Source: Acidobacteriota bacterium
GTDB taxonomy: Bacteria; Acidobacteriota; Blastocatellia; Pyrinomonadales; Pyrinomonadaceae
Length of the DNA: 64,000 bases
Assembly: GCA_003385635.1 (NCBI GenBank)
Contig: QQUY01000001.1
Location: 2,395,001-2,459,000 of the forward strand
Direction of reading: 5' to 3'
In this document: piece after piece, positions 17,830 to 25,994 of the stretch
Numbering within the stretch: the stretch's first letter is position 1
Layout: each line of letters starts with the position of its first letter
Position numbers and translations under genes: made by a program
Notes under the pieces: generated by a model
What the model saw: only the letters and a program-made list of their open reading frames with translations
Databases searched by the model: none
What the model was told of the DNA's origin: nothing

Positions 17830-18882
17830 GTGGGAATCTTCCGAGACATCGCATCGTTGATCTACGGCCGTGTGCTTGATACGCGAAATGTTCTGTACGA
17901 CTTCGCTATCTTCCGTTCGTACAAGATCAAGGTGCCCGTCATTTCCGTCGGAAACATCACTCTCGGAGGAACGGGGAAAACACCGCTCGTTTCCTACATT
18001 GCAAGTCTCATCGCGGAAGAAGGAGGGCGTCCCGCAGTGGTCTCGCGCGGCTACAAGCGCAAAGACGAGAACAAGCTTGTGGTCGTTTCAGATGGAGAGA
18101 AGATCATTGAGGACGCGGAATTAACGGGCGACGAGCCTTTGGAATTGGCGCTGGACCTCCGCGAAAGAGCCCGTGTCGTATGTGACTCGGATCGCGTTAG
18201 AGGAGCGGTCTATGCTGCCGAGAGGCTTGGCGCGACTGCCGTCGTACTTGACGACGCGTTCCAGCACCGTAGGATCAGCCGGGACCTCGATATTGTCGTA
18301 ATTGATGCGACAGCTCCGTTTGGTTCGGGAAAGACGGTCCCGTCCGGCCGCCTGCGCGAGCCGCTCCATAACCTCTCGAGGGCAGATGCCGCGATCCTGA
18401 CGCGGTCGGACGCCACGGACCGAAAAGTCGAGATCGTCGATGAGATCAGGAAGCTTAGCCCCAGTTGCGCGATCTTTTCGGCACGAACGGAAACAAGGAA
18501 GATATTGAGAATTACCGGAGAAGGGCTTGATTCCGAGCCGCAAGAAACGGTTTTTTTTCTCTTCTCCGCCATCGGCAATCCGGCCAGCCTGGAAGCCCAA
18601 ATGATGCGCGAGGGCATTGCGATCGCTGGTTCCAAGCGGTTTCGGGACCACCACAAGTACACCGAGAAGGATATTTGCGAGATCGTTGCTAAAGCGCGCG
18701 AGTCAGGGGCCGACGCACTCCTGACCACCGGGAAGGATGCCGTGAAACTCAGAGAATTCGATTTCGGGATGCCCTGCTACAGGGTAAAAAGCCGCCTCGT
18801 CATCGATGACGAAACGGCTTTCAGAGAAATGATCCTCCAAGCTGCAACCGGACCGGAAGGTCAGGCTTCTACCCCATCCTGA
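17830..18882 (+). CDS. lpxK: Tetraacyldisaccharide 4'-kinase LpxK
   Basis: This 350-residue inner-membrane enzyme phosphorylates the 4' position of the lipid A disaccharide to give lipid IVA. The P-loop reads SVGNITLGGTGKTP at about residues 40-53, preceded by the typical YDFAIFRSYKIKVPVISVGN, and VVLDDAFQHRRISRDLDIVV is the family's DDxFQHR motif. It starts with GTG immediately after trpG. Together with waaA at 25991 it shows that the organism makes LPS or at least Kdo-lipid A. Its 3' end overlaps the convergent pseudokinase gene by 22 bp. Confidence 0.93.
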   Translation: MGIFRDIASLIYGRVLDTRNVLYDFAIFRSYKIKVPVISVGNITLGGTGKTPLVSYIASLIAEEGGRPAVVSRGYKRKDENKLVVVSDGEKIIEDAELTGDEPLELALDLRERARVVCDSDRVRGAVYAAERLGATAVVLDDAFQHRRISRDLDIVVIDATAPFGSGKTVPSGRLREPLHNLSRADAAILTRSDATDRKVEIVDEIRKLSPSCAIFSARTETRKILRITGEGLDSEPQETVFFLFSAIGNPASLEAQMMREGIAIAGSKRFRDHHKYTEKDICEIVAKARESGADALLTTGKDAVKLREFDFGMPCYRVKSRLVIDDETAFREMILQAATGPEGQASTPS

Positions 18883-20321
18883 TCGTTCGGGCCGGTCCCG
18901 TTGCCCGACCCCGTCTCGGCAGGAGTCGGTTTCGTTTCTTTAGGCGGCTGCGATGCATCGGGTTTCGGGGGCTGGGTGTTCGTATTTGCCGGCTTCGGGG
19001 TCGCTGAGGGGGAACCATCCGGAGTCGGTGTCGGTGTGACGATCTTGGGCACAAGAATCACGTCCCCGACCCCGGGCATGAACACGCTTCCTTCGCCGGG
19101 TATCGTCACGTAATCTCCGCCGGGTCCGATCGGGGTCGGAGCCCCAGCCGGAGGGGTACCGGGATTCGCCCACGGATCGTAACCGTCTCCACCAATATCC
19201 TGCGGCAACGAATCCGGATCTGCGGCCAAAACCTGCGGCGCAGACGCCAGGCCGTTCCTTTCCGGCATTCCTGTCGCCGGATTGAGCGGCTGTACCGGCT
19301 GACTGTTGGCGTCGGTCTGGAGAACGGTCGCCGGGTCCATTTGCCCCGAGTTCGTGTAATAGATCAATCCGAAAGCTAGGATCGAAATCCCGGCGAGAAC
19401 GATAAAGGCCGTCTTCCAGATGTTGTTTCCGGCTGAAGAATCCGCACCTACGGGAACAACGATCGCTTCTTCAGAGCCCTCGTCGTCTATCACTGCGTTC
19501 AATGCGTCGACAAATTCGTCAGCAGTTGCGTAGCGTTTCGCAGGGTCTTTGGCCAAGGCCTCGAGGATCACGGTTTCGAGCCCCTCCGGCAAGTCACTTC
19601 TGAATGCTACGAGCGGCGGGGGCGGCACCTGATTGTGCCTCTGCATCAGCTCATTTTCGGTGTCTCCAGAGAAGGGCTTTTCACCCGCTAGCATTTCGTA
19701 GATCAATACCCCGAGTGAATAGACGTCCGACCGCTCATCGGGCTTTGTGCCGTAGACAAAAAGTTCGGGAGCAGTGTATGCAAGCTCGTCAAGATCGTTG
19801 GTCGTGTCGCTGTTTCGTGGAAGTGAGCCGAACGAGCCAATGTCAAAGATCTTAACCATCTCGCCCGTGTCACCGACCCGGGTCAAAAGGACTTTCGAAG
19901 CCGCGAGGCTGCCGTGGTGAAGACCTCTGGATCTTGAGGAAGACAGGGCTGAAGCGATCTGCCTGATGATCCTCACCGCCGAAACGACCAGCATTGGACC
20001 TTCTTCCTCTATTCTCTCGGCAAGCGACTCTCCACTTGAGTCTTCGAGAACGGCGTAGATCGTCCCGTCGACGTCCTGACCGAAATCCGTGATGTTCAGC
20101 ACGTTCGGATGAGCGATCTTCGACACGGCGCGAGCCTCCGCTGAAAACCCGGCCGCCGCGGATTCGTCCGTTACGCCGTCGCGGTCAAGCACTTTGATGG
20201 TCACCGAACTGCCGATCAACAGATGGGTCCCGCGATAGAGCGAACCGGAGCGGCTCGCACCCAAATAGCTATCAATACGGTACTTATCCGCGATTACCTT
20301 GTCTTTGAACCCATCGTTCAT
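18861..20321 (-). CDS. Membrane-anchored Ser/Thr pseudokinase
   Basis: This 486-residue protein has a PknB-type kinase fold (residues about 8-275), one transmembrane segment (about 308-327, AFIVLAGISILAFGLIYYTN) and an exported tail rich in Pro, Thr and Gly. The invariant Lys is kept (SVTIKVLD) and the metal-binding Asp may be kept in FDIGSFG, but the catalytic HRD loop reads GLHHGSLAASKVLL with no Asp, and the glycine loop is altered (LGASRSGSLYRG). It is therefore probably inactive as a kinase and may act as a scaffold or nucleotide sensor. The activation-to-helix F regions (YTAPELF, SDVYSLGVLIYEML) are normal. Confidence 0.88.
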   Translation of the reverse strand: MNDGFKDKVIADKYRIDSYLGASRSGSLYRGTHLLIGSSVTIKVLDRDGVTDESAAAGFSAEARAVSKIAHPNVLNITDFGQDVDGTIYAVLEDSSGESLAERIEEEGPMLVVSAVRIIRQIASALSSSRSRGLHHGSLAASKVLLTRVGDTGEMVKIFDIGSFGSLPRNSDTTNDLDELAYTAPELFVYGTKPDERSDVYSLGVLIYEMLAGEKPFSGDTENELMQRHNQVPPPPLVAFRSDLPEGLETVILEALAKDPAKRYATADEFVDALNAVIDDEGSEEAIVVPVGADSSAGNNIWKTAFIVLAGISILAFGLIYYTNSGQMDPATVLQTDANSQPVQPLNPATGMPERNGLASAPQVLAADPDSLPQDIGGDGYDPWANPGTPPAGAPTPIGPGGDYVTIPGEGSVFMPGVGDVILVPKIVTPTPTPDGSPSATPKPANTNTQPPKPDASQPPKETKPTPAETGSGNGTGPNDQDGVEA

Positions 20322-20425
20322 TGGATCAATTTACTGCGACTAGAATGCTTACGTTTGTTGATTGTCGCCCGTTTCGATTAGAAATTCAAACTCTTAGTTG
20401 TCGCCGCAATTGCGCCCCGGGCAAT

Positions 20426-20460
20426 GAGAAAACGGGCGGGACCTGACGATCCCGCCCGCC
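20426..20460 (-). terminator. Rho-independent terminator of the atp block
   Basis: On the minus strand an 8-bp perfect GC stem (gggcggga/tcccgccc) with an 8-base loop is followed by gttttctc. It lies 50 bp downstream of the atpE stop and would end the atpI-atpB-atpE transcript. Confidence 0.8.
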
Positions 20461-20509
20461 GTGACTTTGCCGGCCGGATCACCGATCCGGCGTTGCGTTC
20501 TCCGCAGCT

Positions 20510-20833
20510 TTAGACCTTGGTGAACACGATCAAAAGCGCGAAGAGCACGAGGGACTCGATAAGCGCCAGCGCGATGATCATTAGGGTCTGAACAGTACCG
20601 GCAGCGCCCGGGTTGCGGGCGGCGCCTTCAGCACCTTTCGAACCAACGAGACCCTGGCCGATCGCCGCGAGACCTGCTGCGATACCGAATCCAAGAACGG
20701 CCATTCCCACGCTGATAGCCTGGGAAGACTCGACCGTCTGTTGGTTGTCAGCGGCTCCGCCCTGTGCGAGAGCCGGAACAGCCATAACGGCGAGAGCCGC
20801 AGCTGCATATCCGATTTTCTTAATCATTTTCAT
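20510..20833 (-). CDS. atpE: ATP synthase Fo subunit c
   Basis: This 107-residue proteolipid forms the rotor ring. It has an N-terminal extension that looks like a cleavable signal peptide (residues 1-23, ending ALAQ), then two membrane helices joined by the polar loop GAARNPGA. The ion-carrying glutamate is in ALIESLVLFAL of helix 2. Helix 1 keeps the Gln of IGQG. The AGGAGA site lies 8 bp before the ATG. It is the last gene of the Fo block and is followed by a terminator. The F1 genes are not in the window. Confidence 0.95.
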   Translation of the reverse strand: MKMIKKIGYAAAALAVMAVPALAQGGAADNQQTVESSQAISVGMAVLGFGIAAGLAAIGQGLVGSKGAEGAARNPGAAGTVQTLMIIALALIESLVLFALLIVFTKV

Positions 20834-21031
20834 TTTGATTGTCTCCTATTCTTCTTTCTACATTTTGAAGACGATCATCAATCAGACAGCGGTCGGGGTG
20901 TATGATTTCGCCTCACTTCCGGTATGCACTCGATTTCTACTCTCGTTGGAGTCGAGGCTCCTGTTGCGTGCGGGCTTGGGATATCTCCTGACCTTCTCCC
21001 TATTTAATTACGCCTTCAAAAACTTTTTGTT

Positions 21032-21931
21032 CTATGCCGTTGCGGCGGCAGGCTCCCCTTCGGCCGCATGATGTTCGTCATCGTGATGATCGTGCGGCGG
21101 ATGCGAAACCTCGCTGATATAGATCATCGAAAGCAGCGTGAACACAAGCGTCTGGACAAACGCGACGAACACCGCAAGTGGCATTATCGCGATCGGAACA
21201 AGATACTGCGTAAACGGTGCACCGAGATTCGCTATGTTCATTGCGATCTGCTCGTCCGCGAACATGTTTGCGAAAAGCCGGATCGCGAGCGTGAGAGGCC
21301 TGATCGCGTTACTGATCAATTCAATAAAGAAGATCAATGGCGTGATGAGCAGCGTCAATACCAAAGGCAGACGCGGACCTGCAAAGTGAGCGAGGTGATT
21401 TATTACGCCGTTTTCGCTGATCCCGACATAGTTGTAATAAACGAATGACGCGATACCCAGAGCGAACGTAACGCTGATGTGCGCGGTCGGTGACATGAAC
21501 ATCGGGAACAGCCCCATCAGGTTCGATATCAGCACAAGGACCGCAAATGTAGCGACGACCGGAAAATATTTGAACCCGTGTTCACCCACTGCGGAGACCA
21601 AGAGGTCCTTGATCGCAAGAAACCCTGCCTCGAGGGTGAGCTGGCCGTGATGCGGATCGTCTTCCGACAACTTGCCTTTAAAGATCCAGACGATGGCGAC
21701 GCTGAGGATACACGCGATGAAGAACATTATCGTGTACCAGGGCACGGCATTCTCGACAGTGTACTCGCCAAAAACTGCTTCGGCGTTGGTGCCGAAAGGC
21801 TCAAGGATGTAATTCCAGAGAGGCTGAGTATACGCAACCTGGAACTCGTGGACGGGCTCGCCGATGTAGTGGTTTACGAATTCGACGATCAGGGGTGTAG
21901 GGTGACCGCCGCCTTCAGCAAATAAGAACAT
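21032..21931 (-). CDS. atpB: ATP synthase Fo subunit a
   Basis: This 299-residue membrane protein supplies the ion half-channels of the stator. Several hydrophobic helices are visible, and helix 5 contains the essential arginine in TLAIRLFANMFADE. The helix FIELISNAIRPLTLA precedes it. The C-terminus carries a His/Asp-rich tail (PPHDHHDDEHHAAEG) that might bind metal or be a simple cytosolic extension. The ATG starts two bases after the atpI stop, so the two are coupled. A 198-bp gap separates it from atpE. Confidence 0.95.
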   Translation of the reverse strand: MFLFAEGGGHPTPLIVEFVNHYIGEPVHEFQVAYTQPLWNYILEPFGTNAEAVFGEYTVENAVPWYTIMFFIACILSVAIVWIFKGKLSEDDPHHGQLTLEAGFLAIKDLLVSAVGEHGFKYFPVVATFAVLVLISNLMGLFPMFMSPTAHISVTFALGIASFVYYNYVGISENGVINHLAHFAGPRLPLVLTLLITPLIFFIELISNAIRPLTLAIRLFANMFADEQIAMNIANLGAPFTQYLVPIAIMPLAVFVAFVQTLVFTLLSMIYISEVSHPPHDHHDDEHHAAEGEPAAATA

Positions 21932-21933
21932 TC

Positions 21934-22353
21934 TTAAATTCCTTCTTTGTTACCGAACGTTGTGAAGATCCTTATAAATCCTTCAATAACTACCGCAAAA
22001 GCGAAACTCGTCAATCCGAGGATCACAGGAACGAGCAGGTGCCAGTCGATCAGGTAAATGAACGCGATCAGCGTAGCGAACGCTACATACCTCATCACAT
22101 AATTGCTGCCTGCAAACTTTGGCTTAACGCCCTCTTCCGTGTTCTCGAAGATCTTTCGCAGCGAGTGCTTCATCCAGTAGTAGTTCACAATGGATAAAAC
22201 ACCGCCGATCGCAAACCCCGCCCCGGCTTTCACTGAAAAGAAAGCAAAGCCGATGACGGTTCCAGCCACCGCGACCAATCCCATGATCGCGATAAGCCGG
22301 ACGTGCGAGATAGAGGCCGGAGTCCCTTCCTTGGTGTCAACAGGCTCGTTCAT
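21934..22353 (-). CDS. atpI: ATP synthase subunit I (AtpI)
   Basis: This is a short four-helix membrane protein (139 residues from the ATG, 145 if the TTG at 22371 is used). It helps assemble the c-ring in other bacteria. Visible hydrophobic segments: LIAIMGLVAVAGTVIGFAFF, FAIGGVLSIVNYYWM, YVAFATLIAFIYLI and LLVPVILGLTSFAFAVVIEG. Position directly before atpB is the standard one for atpI. I prefer the ATG (MNEPVDTKEG) because the TTG has no better ribosome-binding site. Confidence 0.85.
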   Translation of the reverse strand: MNEPVDTKEGTPASISHVRLIAIMGLVAVAGTVIGFAFFSVKAGAGFAIGGVLSIVNYYWMKHSLRKIFENTEEGVKPKFAGSNYVMRYVAFATLIAFIYLIDWHLLVPVILGLTSFAFAVVIEGFIRIFTTFGNKEGI

Positions 22354-22426
22354 TCGCTTATTGCGAAACAAGCATTCTATCTATTGAAGGGCCAAATATC
22401 AAAGGGCCGCGGCACGCCAAAACACC

Positions 22427-23275
22427 TCAATTTCCTGCGTCGGCTTCTTTGTGCTCTTCGTCGTTCGTGACGTCTTCAGGTGTCTGCTCGGGAACGGCTT
22501 CGGGGGCTTCTGAATTCGGTGCTGCGGCTCGCAGAGAAAGCCTGTCGAAATCGCCCGATGAAGGTTTGAGTATCTGCGATGTCATTCGGAAGAACTGCAG
22601 AAAGCCGATCAGGGCTCCTATCACGATTCCCACGACGATTCCCCACGGCGCAGTCCCGAGAAGGACATCCGCGACCCATCCGATCGCCAGCATAAAGACC
22701 ACGGACCCAAACAACGCGATCGCTGCCGACCACGCCAATCCCGTTCGCCGAAATACTTCGACCGAGCCGAGGTTGTCTGATTCCGTAGACCCGGCATATG
22801 AGGATGCTGGTTTTGCGCCGTAATCTATTTCCAGATCAGGTACCGCCGGTTCGGGTGCGGCGGTCGAAGGCGGCAATCGGTGAACGCCCTGAAGCGCCTC
22901 GCGGGACTCAGAAGCCTTTTCTTTCTCAAGCTCTTTTTCGAGCTCAAGGAGCATTTGGTCGAGTTCCGGAGCATCGCCCCCCAATGCAGATTCTTCGGGC
23001 GCTTTGAATGAACCGCCGTATGGCGTATCGGTAGATTCTGTGGATGGTCTGCCGGAGTCCGGTTCTGCTTCGGTCCGAGGTGCGGGATCAGATATTCCAA
23101 GAATTCCCTGCCTGATATCCTCGACGGTTTCTCCGGGCTTTTCGCTTTCCTCAGAACTGTCGGAAAGTCCGATACTCAGAAAGTCGTCCTTTCGTCGAAA
23201 GCCCCTTCTCCGGCGCTTCTTCCGGTCCTCCTCTTCATCATGAGGATCGTCATCGTCTAGGAGGCTTTTGATCAT
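22427..23275 (-). CDS. AtpZ/AtpI-like membrane protein with long acidic N-terminus
   Basis: This 282-residue protein has two transmembrane helices at about residues 180-240 (LAWSAAIALFGSVVFMLAIG and GIVVGIVIGALIGFLQFFRM) that match AtpZ, the small ATP-synthase accessory protein linked to Mg/Ca uptake and c-ring assembly. AtpZ is usually only 70-110 residues. Here about 175 residues of charged, low-complexity sequence precede it, starting with MIKSLLDDDDPHDEEEDRKK, and an acidic tail follows. The start overlaps the radical SAM stop by ATGA, so it is translated from the upstream operon. Confidence 0.72.
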   Translation of the reverse strand: MIKSLLDDDDPHDEEEDRKKRRRRGFRRKDDFLSIGLSDSSEESEKPGETVEDIRQGILGISDPAPRTEAEPDSGRPSTESTDTPYGGSFKAPEESALGGDAPELDQMLLELEKELEKEKASESREALQGVHRLPPSTAAPEPAVPDLEIDYGAKPASSYAGSTESDNLGSVEVFRRTGLAWSAAIALFGSVVFMLAIGWVADVLLGTAPWGIVVGIVIGALIGFLQFFRMTSQILKPSSGDFDRLSLRAAAPNSEAPEAVPEQTPEDVTNDEEHKEADAGN

Positions 23276-24399
23276 TTCCAGCTTGAGCGGGTAACGTAGT
23301 TTCTCGGCACATCGATGAGCCGGCCTTTGCGGGAGTGCTGCAGGGAGTTATGAATGAAGCAGACGTGCGTGCACCAGCACGAGCTTCCGCCGTCGATCTT
23401 CTTCACCTCGGCATTCCGCTTCCGGGACTGCCAAAGCTTCGAAAAATCATAGTCAAATTCCCGTAGCGAGGCAAACTTTTTGCGAAGCTCGCAGGCCCTA
23501 ACATCCCCGTTATAATCGATAACAGCAATAGTTTCGCCTGCGGTGCAGGGAAAGCTCCACTCCGTCTCAGTCTCGAAGTTGGAATGCTGGTGCCTGTAAT
23601 GGGTAAGGATGGTACCCACGTAAGCCGCTGTCTTCACAAATCTCGTCGAGCGGTCGTCGTTTCGGAACATACGATCGGCATATCTTTCGGTCAGCTCAGC
23701 AGCCTTGCGGTAAATTCCGGGCAACGCCTCGGCGGGCACGTGCTTAATGGCATCACCTGCCTTCGTCTCGCCGCGGACGATGTTGAAGTACTGACCGTCC
23801 AGCCGGTAGTGCTTCCACAGGAACTCGGACAGTTTTTCGAGTTCGAGGAAGTTCTCCGCACAAATGACCGTATTTACGTTGAGCCTGAAACGATCACCGA
23901 ACCGGTCTTTCAATGGATAGAGATTCGATATGGCTGAAAGGGTCTTGTCCCAGTTGCCCGGCACGCCCCGTATACGATCGTGCGTCTGTCCGTATCCGTC
24001 CAGCGCTACGTTCAGATACAGTTCCTCAAGCCCATCGTTCTCGCCCAACGCGTGGTCAACGATGTCATAGACCCGCTCTTCGATCAGCCCATTCGTCGGC
24101 AGAATGAGCCTCCGGATTCCATTGTTCTTCTGAAATAGGTCGATAATGCCTGTAAGGTCTTTCCGGAGTGTAGGTTCCCCGCCCGACAGCCATAGGTCAG
24201 AGAAACCCGGCATCGTTTCGGACACTTTCTTGATCTGCTCGAACGTGAGATCTCCGGGCAGGTTCAGTTCTTCGTGATAGAAGCAGGTTTCGCAGGCGGC
24301 ATTGCAGCGCGAGGTGACAAAGAAGATCACAGTATCTAAACGCCCTGCGTCACCAGTCGAACCGATCAGTTTTGCGAACTGTCTGATCTTGGAAACCAT
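23272..24399 (-). CDS. Radical SAM enzyme with a Cys-rich C-terminus
   Basis: This 375-residue protein binds a [4Fe-4S] cluster through CNAACETC (CxxxCxxC, about residues 31-38) and would cleave S-adenosylmethionine to start a radical reaction. LWLSGGEPTLRKDL is the SAM-binding GGE motif. The C-terminus has DYNGDVRACELR and a cluster of cysteines in GSSCWCTHVCFIHNSL, suggesting an auxiliary SPASM/twitch-like cluster. The substrate is unknown. It is fourth in an overlapping run waaA, GT21-like transferase, small membrane protein, radical SAM, so it may act on a lipid or envelope glycoconjugate; this is inference. Confidence 0.87.
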   Translation of the reverse strand: MVSKIRQFAKLIGSTGDAGRLDTVIFFVTSRCNAACETCFYHEELNLPGDLTFEQIKKVSETMPGFSDLWLSGGEPTLRKDLTGIIDLFQKNNGIRRLILPTNGLIEERVYDIVDHALGENDGLEELYLNVALDGYGQTHDRIRGVPGNWDKTLSAISNLYPLKDRFGDRFRLNVNTVICAENFLELEKLSEFLWKHYRLDGQYFNIVRGETKAGDAIKHVPAEALPGIYRKAAELTERYADRMFRNDDRSTRFVKTAAYVGTILTHYRHQHSNFETETEWSFPCTAGETIAVIDYNGDVRACELRKKFASLREFDYDFSKLWQSRKRNAEVKKIDGGSSCWCTHVCFIHNSLQHSRKGRLIDVPRNYVTRSSWK

Positions 24400-24403
24400 A
24401 CGC

Positions 24404-24799
24404 TCATTGGTTTGCGACTACCGTCCCGAAAAGCACGAACGCGCCGCCATACTTGATAAGTGTCACAAGCAGAAAACGATTAATGTAACTGTCCGGCATT
24501 TCGAGCTTCCGCAGCTTTCGAAACATAAACACGCTGTTCGCAAGCAGAAAAACGACGATCGCAGCCATAAAGATGGTGATGGAAGTCGCCCTGGAATTAG
24601 GGTAGAAATAATTGACGAAGAAATACGCCGCGATAATGAGAATGATAGCTACAAGACTGTAAACACGGTACTGCGAGAATCCCTGAAGCAACCGGGCAGC
24701 GTCTTCCTCCGAGAGCTCGCGGAGCGCTTTCTCGTTTATGTATCGAGCGACAAACACGGAAACCAGAAATATCCCGATCGCTACAAAGGTGTTATTCAT
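24404..24799 (-). CDS. Small integral membrane protein of unknown function
   Basis: This 131-residue protein (from the ATG at 24799) has about four hydrophobic helices: NTFVAIGIFLVSVFVARYI, YSLVAIILIIAAYFFVNYFY, ITIFMAAIVVFLLANSVFMF and LLVTLIKYGGAFVLFGTVVA. I recognise no family. The ATG lies inside the last codons of the glycosyltransferase gene and the stop is 4 bp before the radical SAM start, so it is a firm member of that operon. It could be a membrane partner or small flippase for the glycolipid product, but nothing in the sequence proves it. Confidence 0.75.
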   Translation of the reverse strand: MNNTFVAIGIFLVSVFVARYINEKALRELSEEDAARLLQGFSQYRVYSLVAIILIIAAYFFVNYFYPNSRATSITIFMAAIVVFLLANSVFMFRKLRKLEMPDSYINRFLLVTLIKYGGAFVLFGTVVANQ

Positions 24800-25994
24800 C
24801 TCGGTCAACTATCCGGGTGCTCTCCCGCGATTCTAGTTCGTACTCGATGCCCCGCCAAGTGATCTTTCTCGAAAACATCGCTGAAATGCCATTGTAGAGG
24901 AACAGCAGCGGCGTGATCAGCCAAAGCACGCAATGCCACGAAATCTGTTTTCTTAACTCCCTTGAATATTCCGGAAGTGCGAGAGAAACAGCTTTCAACC
25001 TGATCATCGATTTTGCCGTTCCCATTCCGATAACAAGTACGAGAAACACCGCTATCAAGAGTAAGTGTATGCCAACGTTGAAGAACAATAGCACCAGGGC
25101 TGAAAGCATGGTACCGAGGAAAAGCGCCGAACCGATTAGCGAAACCACCCACAGGTCCGGGCGGTAGACACGTGTGATCTTCATCTGGCGGGTCGTGAAC
25201 TCGAACATCTCGCGGACCGTGCAATCCTCGACCGAAGCCGTCAGACAGGATGGCACGAAGCTCACCGTTCCTTCGTTCGAGTTGACAATATGGGTCAGGG
25301 CGAAATCGTCTGCCAGCTTGCCGCGCCACCTTCTCGCTACATCGAGTTCCTCAAAAAGCCGTCTCGAGATCGCTGTCGAGCCTCCCCAGCAAAAATTCGA
25401 TCGGACGTCAGGCCCCAGTGCAGAGGCGATCGAAGCGTTCCAAACCGACCGGAAATGGCTTGCAATTCCTCCGTCCTCGGGAATGAACCAGCGATATCCG
25501 CTCGAACAACCGTTTCCATCGGCCGGAAGACCCGCGATCAGCGCCTGCAGCCAGTCGCTGTCCGGTCTAACGTCGGAATCAAGAAATGCGAAAACTTCGG
25601 ACCCGGCATCCGCTTCCGAGACCGCTTCGATAAGATTATGGATCTTCTGGCCGGTGTCTTTGGCAATTCCGGCGACAACCAGTTTTGTGCGGAACTCAGG
25701 GTGCCGCCTGATCGCCTGCTCAACGATCCTCGAGGCCGGATCGTCTTTCGAATCGACGACAAACACGATCTCAAAGCGCGGGTGGTCCTGACGGAACACC
25801 GCTTCAAGGTTGCGCTCCATTCCCTTGTCCTTTCCCCTGCAGGGCACGATCACGGATGCACTCAGCCTCGAGGTCTTCGCAGGGACAGCAAGTTCTTTAC
25901 GGAAAAATCGCAGGTATCGGAATCCCCCCTGAAGGGACTTCCAGGAGAGGTAGATCTGAATTACGGCGAACAGGTAGAAGGCGTAAATGATCAT
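24792..25994 (-). CDS. Membrane glycosyltransferase, ceramide-glucosyltransferase-like (GT2/GT21)
   Basis: This 400-residue protein has an N-terminal anchor helix, a GT-A domain and two or three C-terminal helices, the layout of bacterial GT21/HpnI-type enzymes that put a sugar on a lipid at the inner membrane. Motifs: SVIVPCRGKD, VDSKDDPA (nucleotide-binding Asp), FLDSDVRPDSDW (metal-binding DxD-like), LADDFALTHIV (catalytic Asp) and FTTRQMKITRVYRPDLW in place of the usual (Q/R)xxRW. The acceptor could be a sphingolipid, hopanoid or diacylglycerol. It overlaps waaA by ATGA. Confidence 0.88.
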   Translation of the reverse strand: MIIYAFYLFAVIQIYLSWKSLQGGFRYLRFFRKELAVPAKTSRLSASVIVPCRGKDKGMERNLEAVFRQDHPRFEIVFVVDSKDDPASRIVEQAIRRHPEFRTKLVVAGIAKDTGQKIHNLIEAVSEADAGSEVFAFLDSDVRPDSDWLQALIAGLPADGNGCSSGYRWFIPEDGGIASHFRSVWNASIASALGPDVRSNFCWGGSTAISRRLFEELDVARRWRGKLADDFALTHIVNSNEGTVSFVPSCLTASVEDCTVREMFEFTTRQMKITRVYRPDLWVVSLIGSALFLGTMLSALVLLFFNVGIHLLLIAVFLVLVIGMGTAKSMIRLKAVSLALPEYSRELRKQISWHCVLWLITPLLFLYNGISAMFSRKITWRGIEYELESRESTRIVDRDE

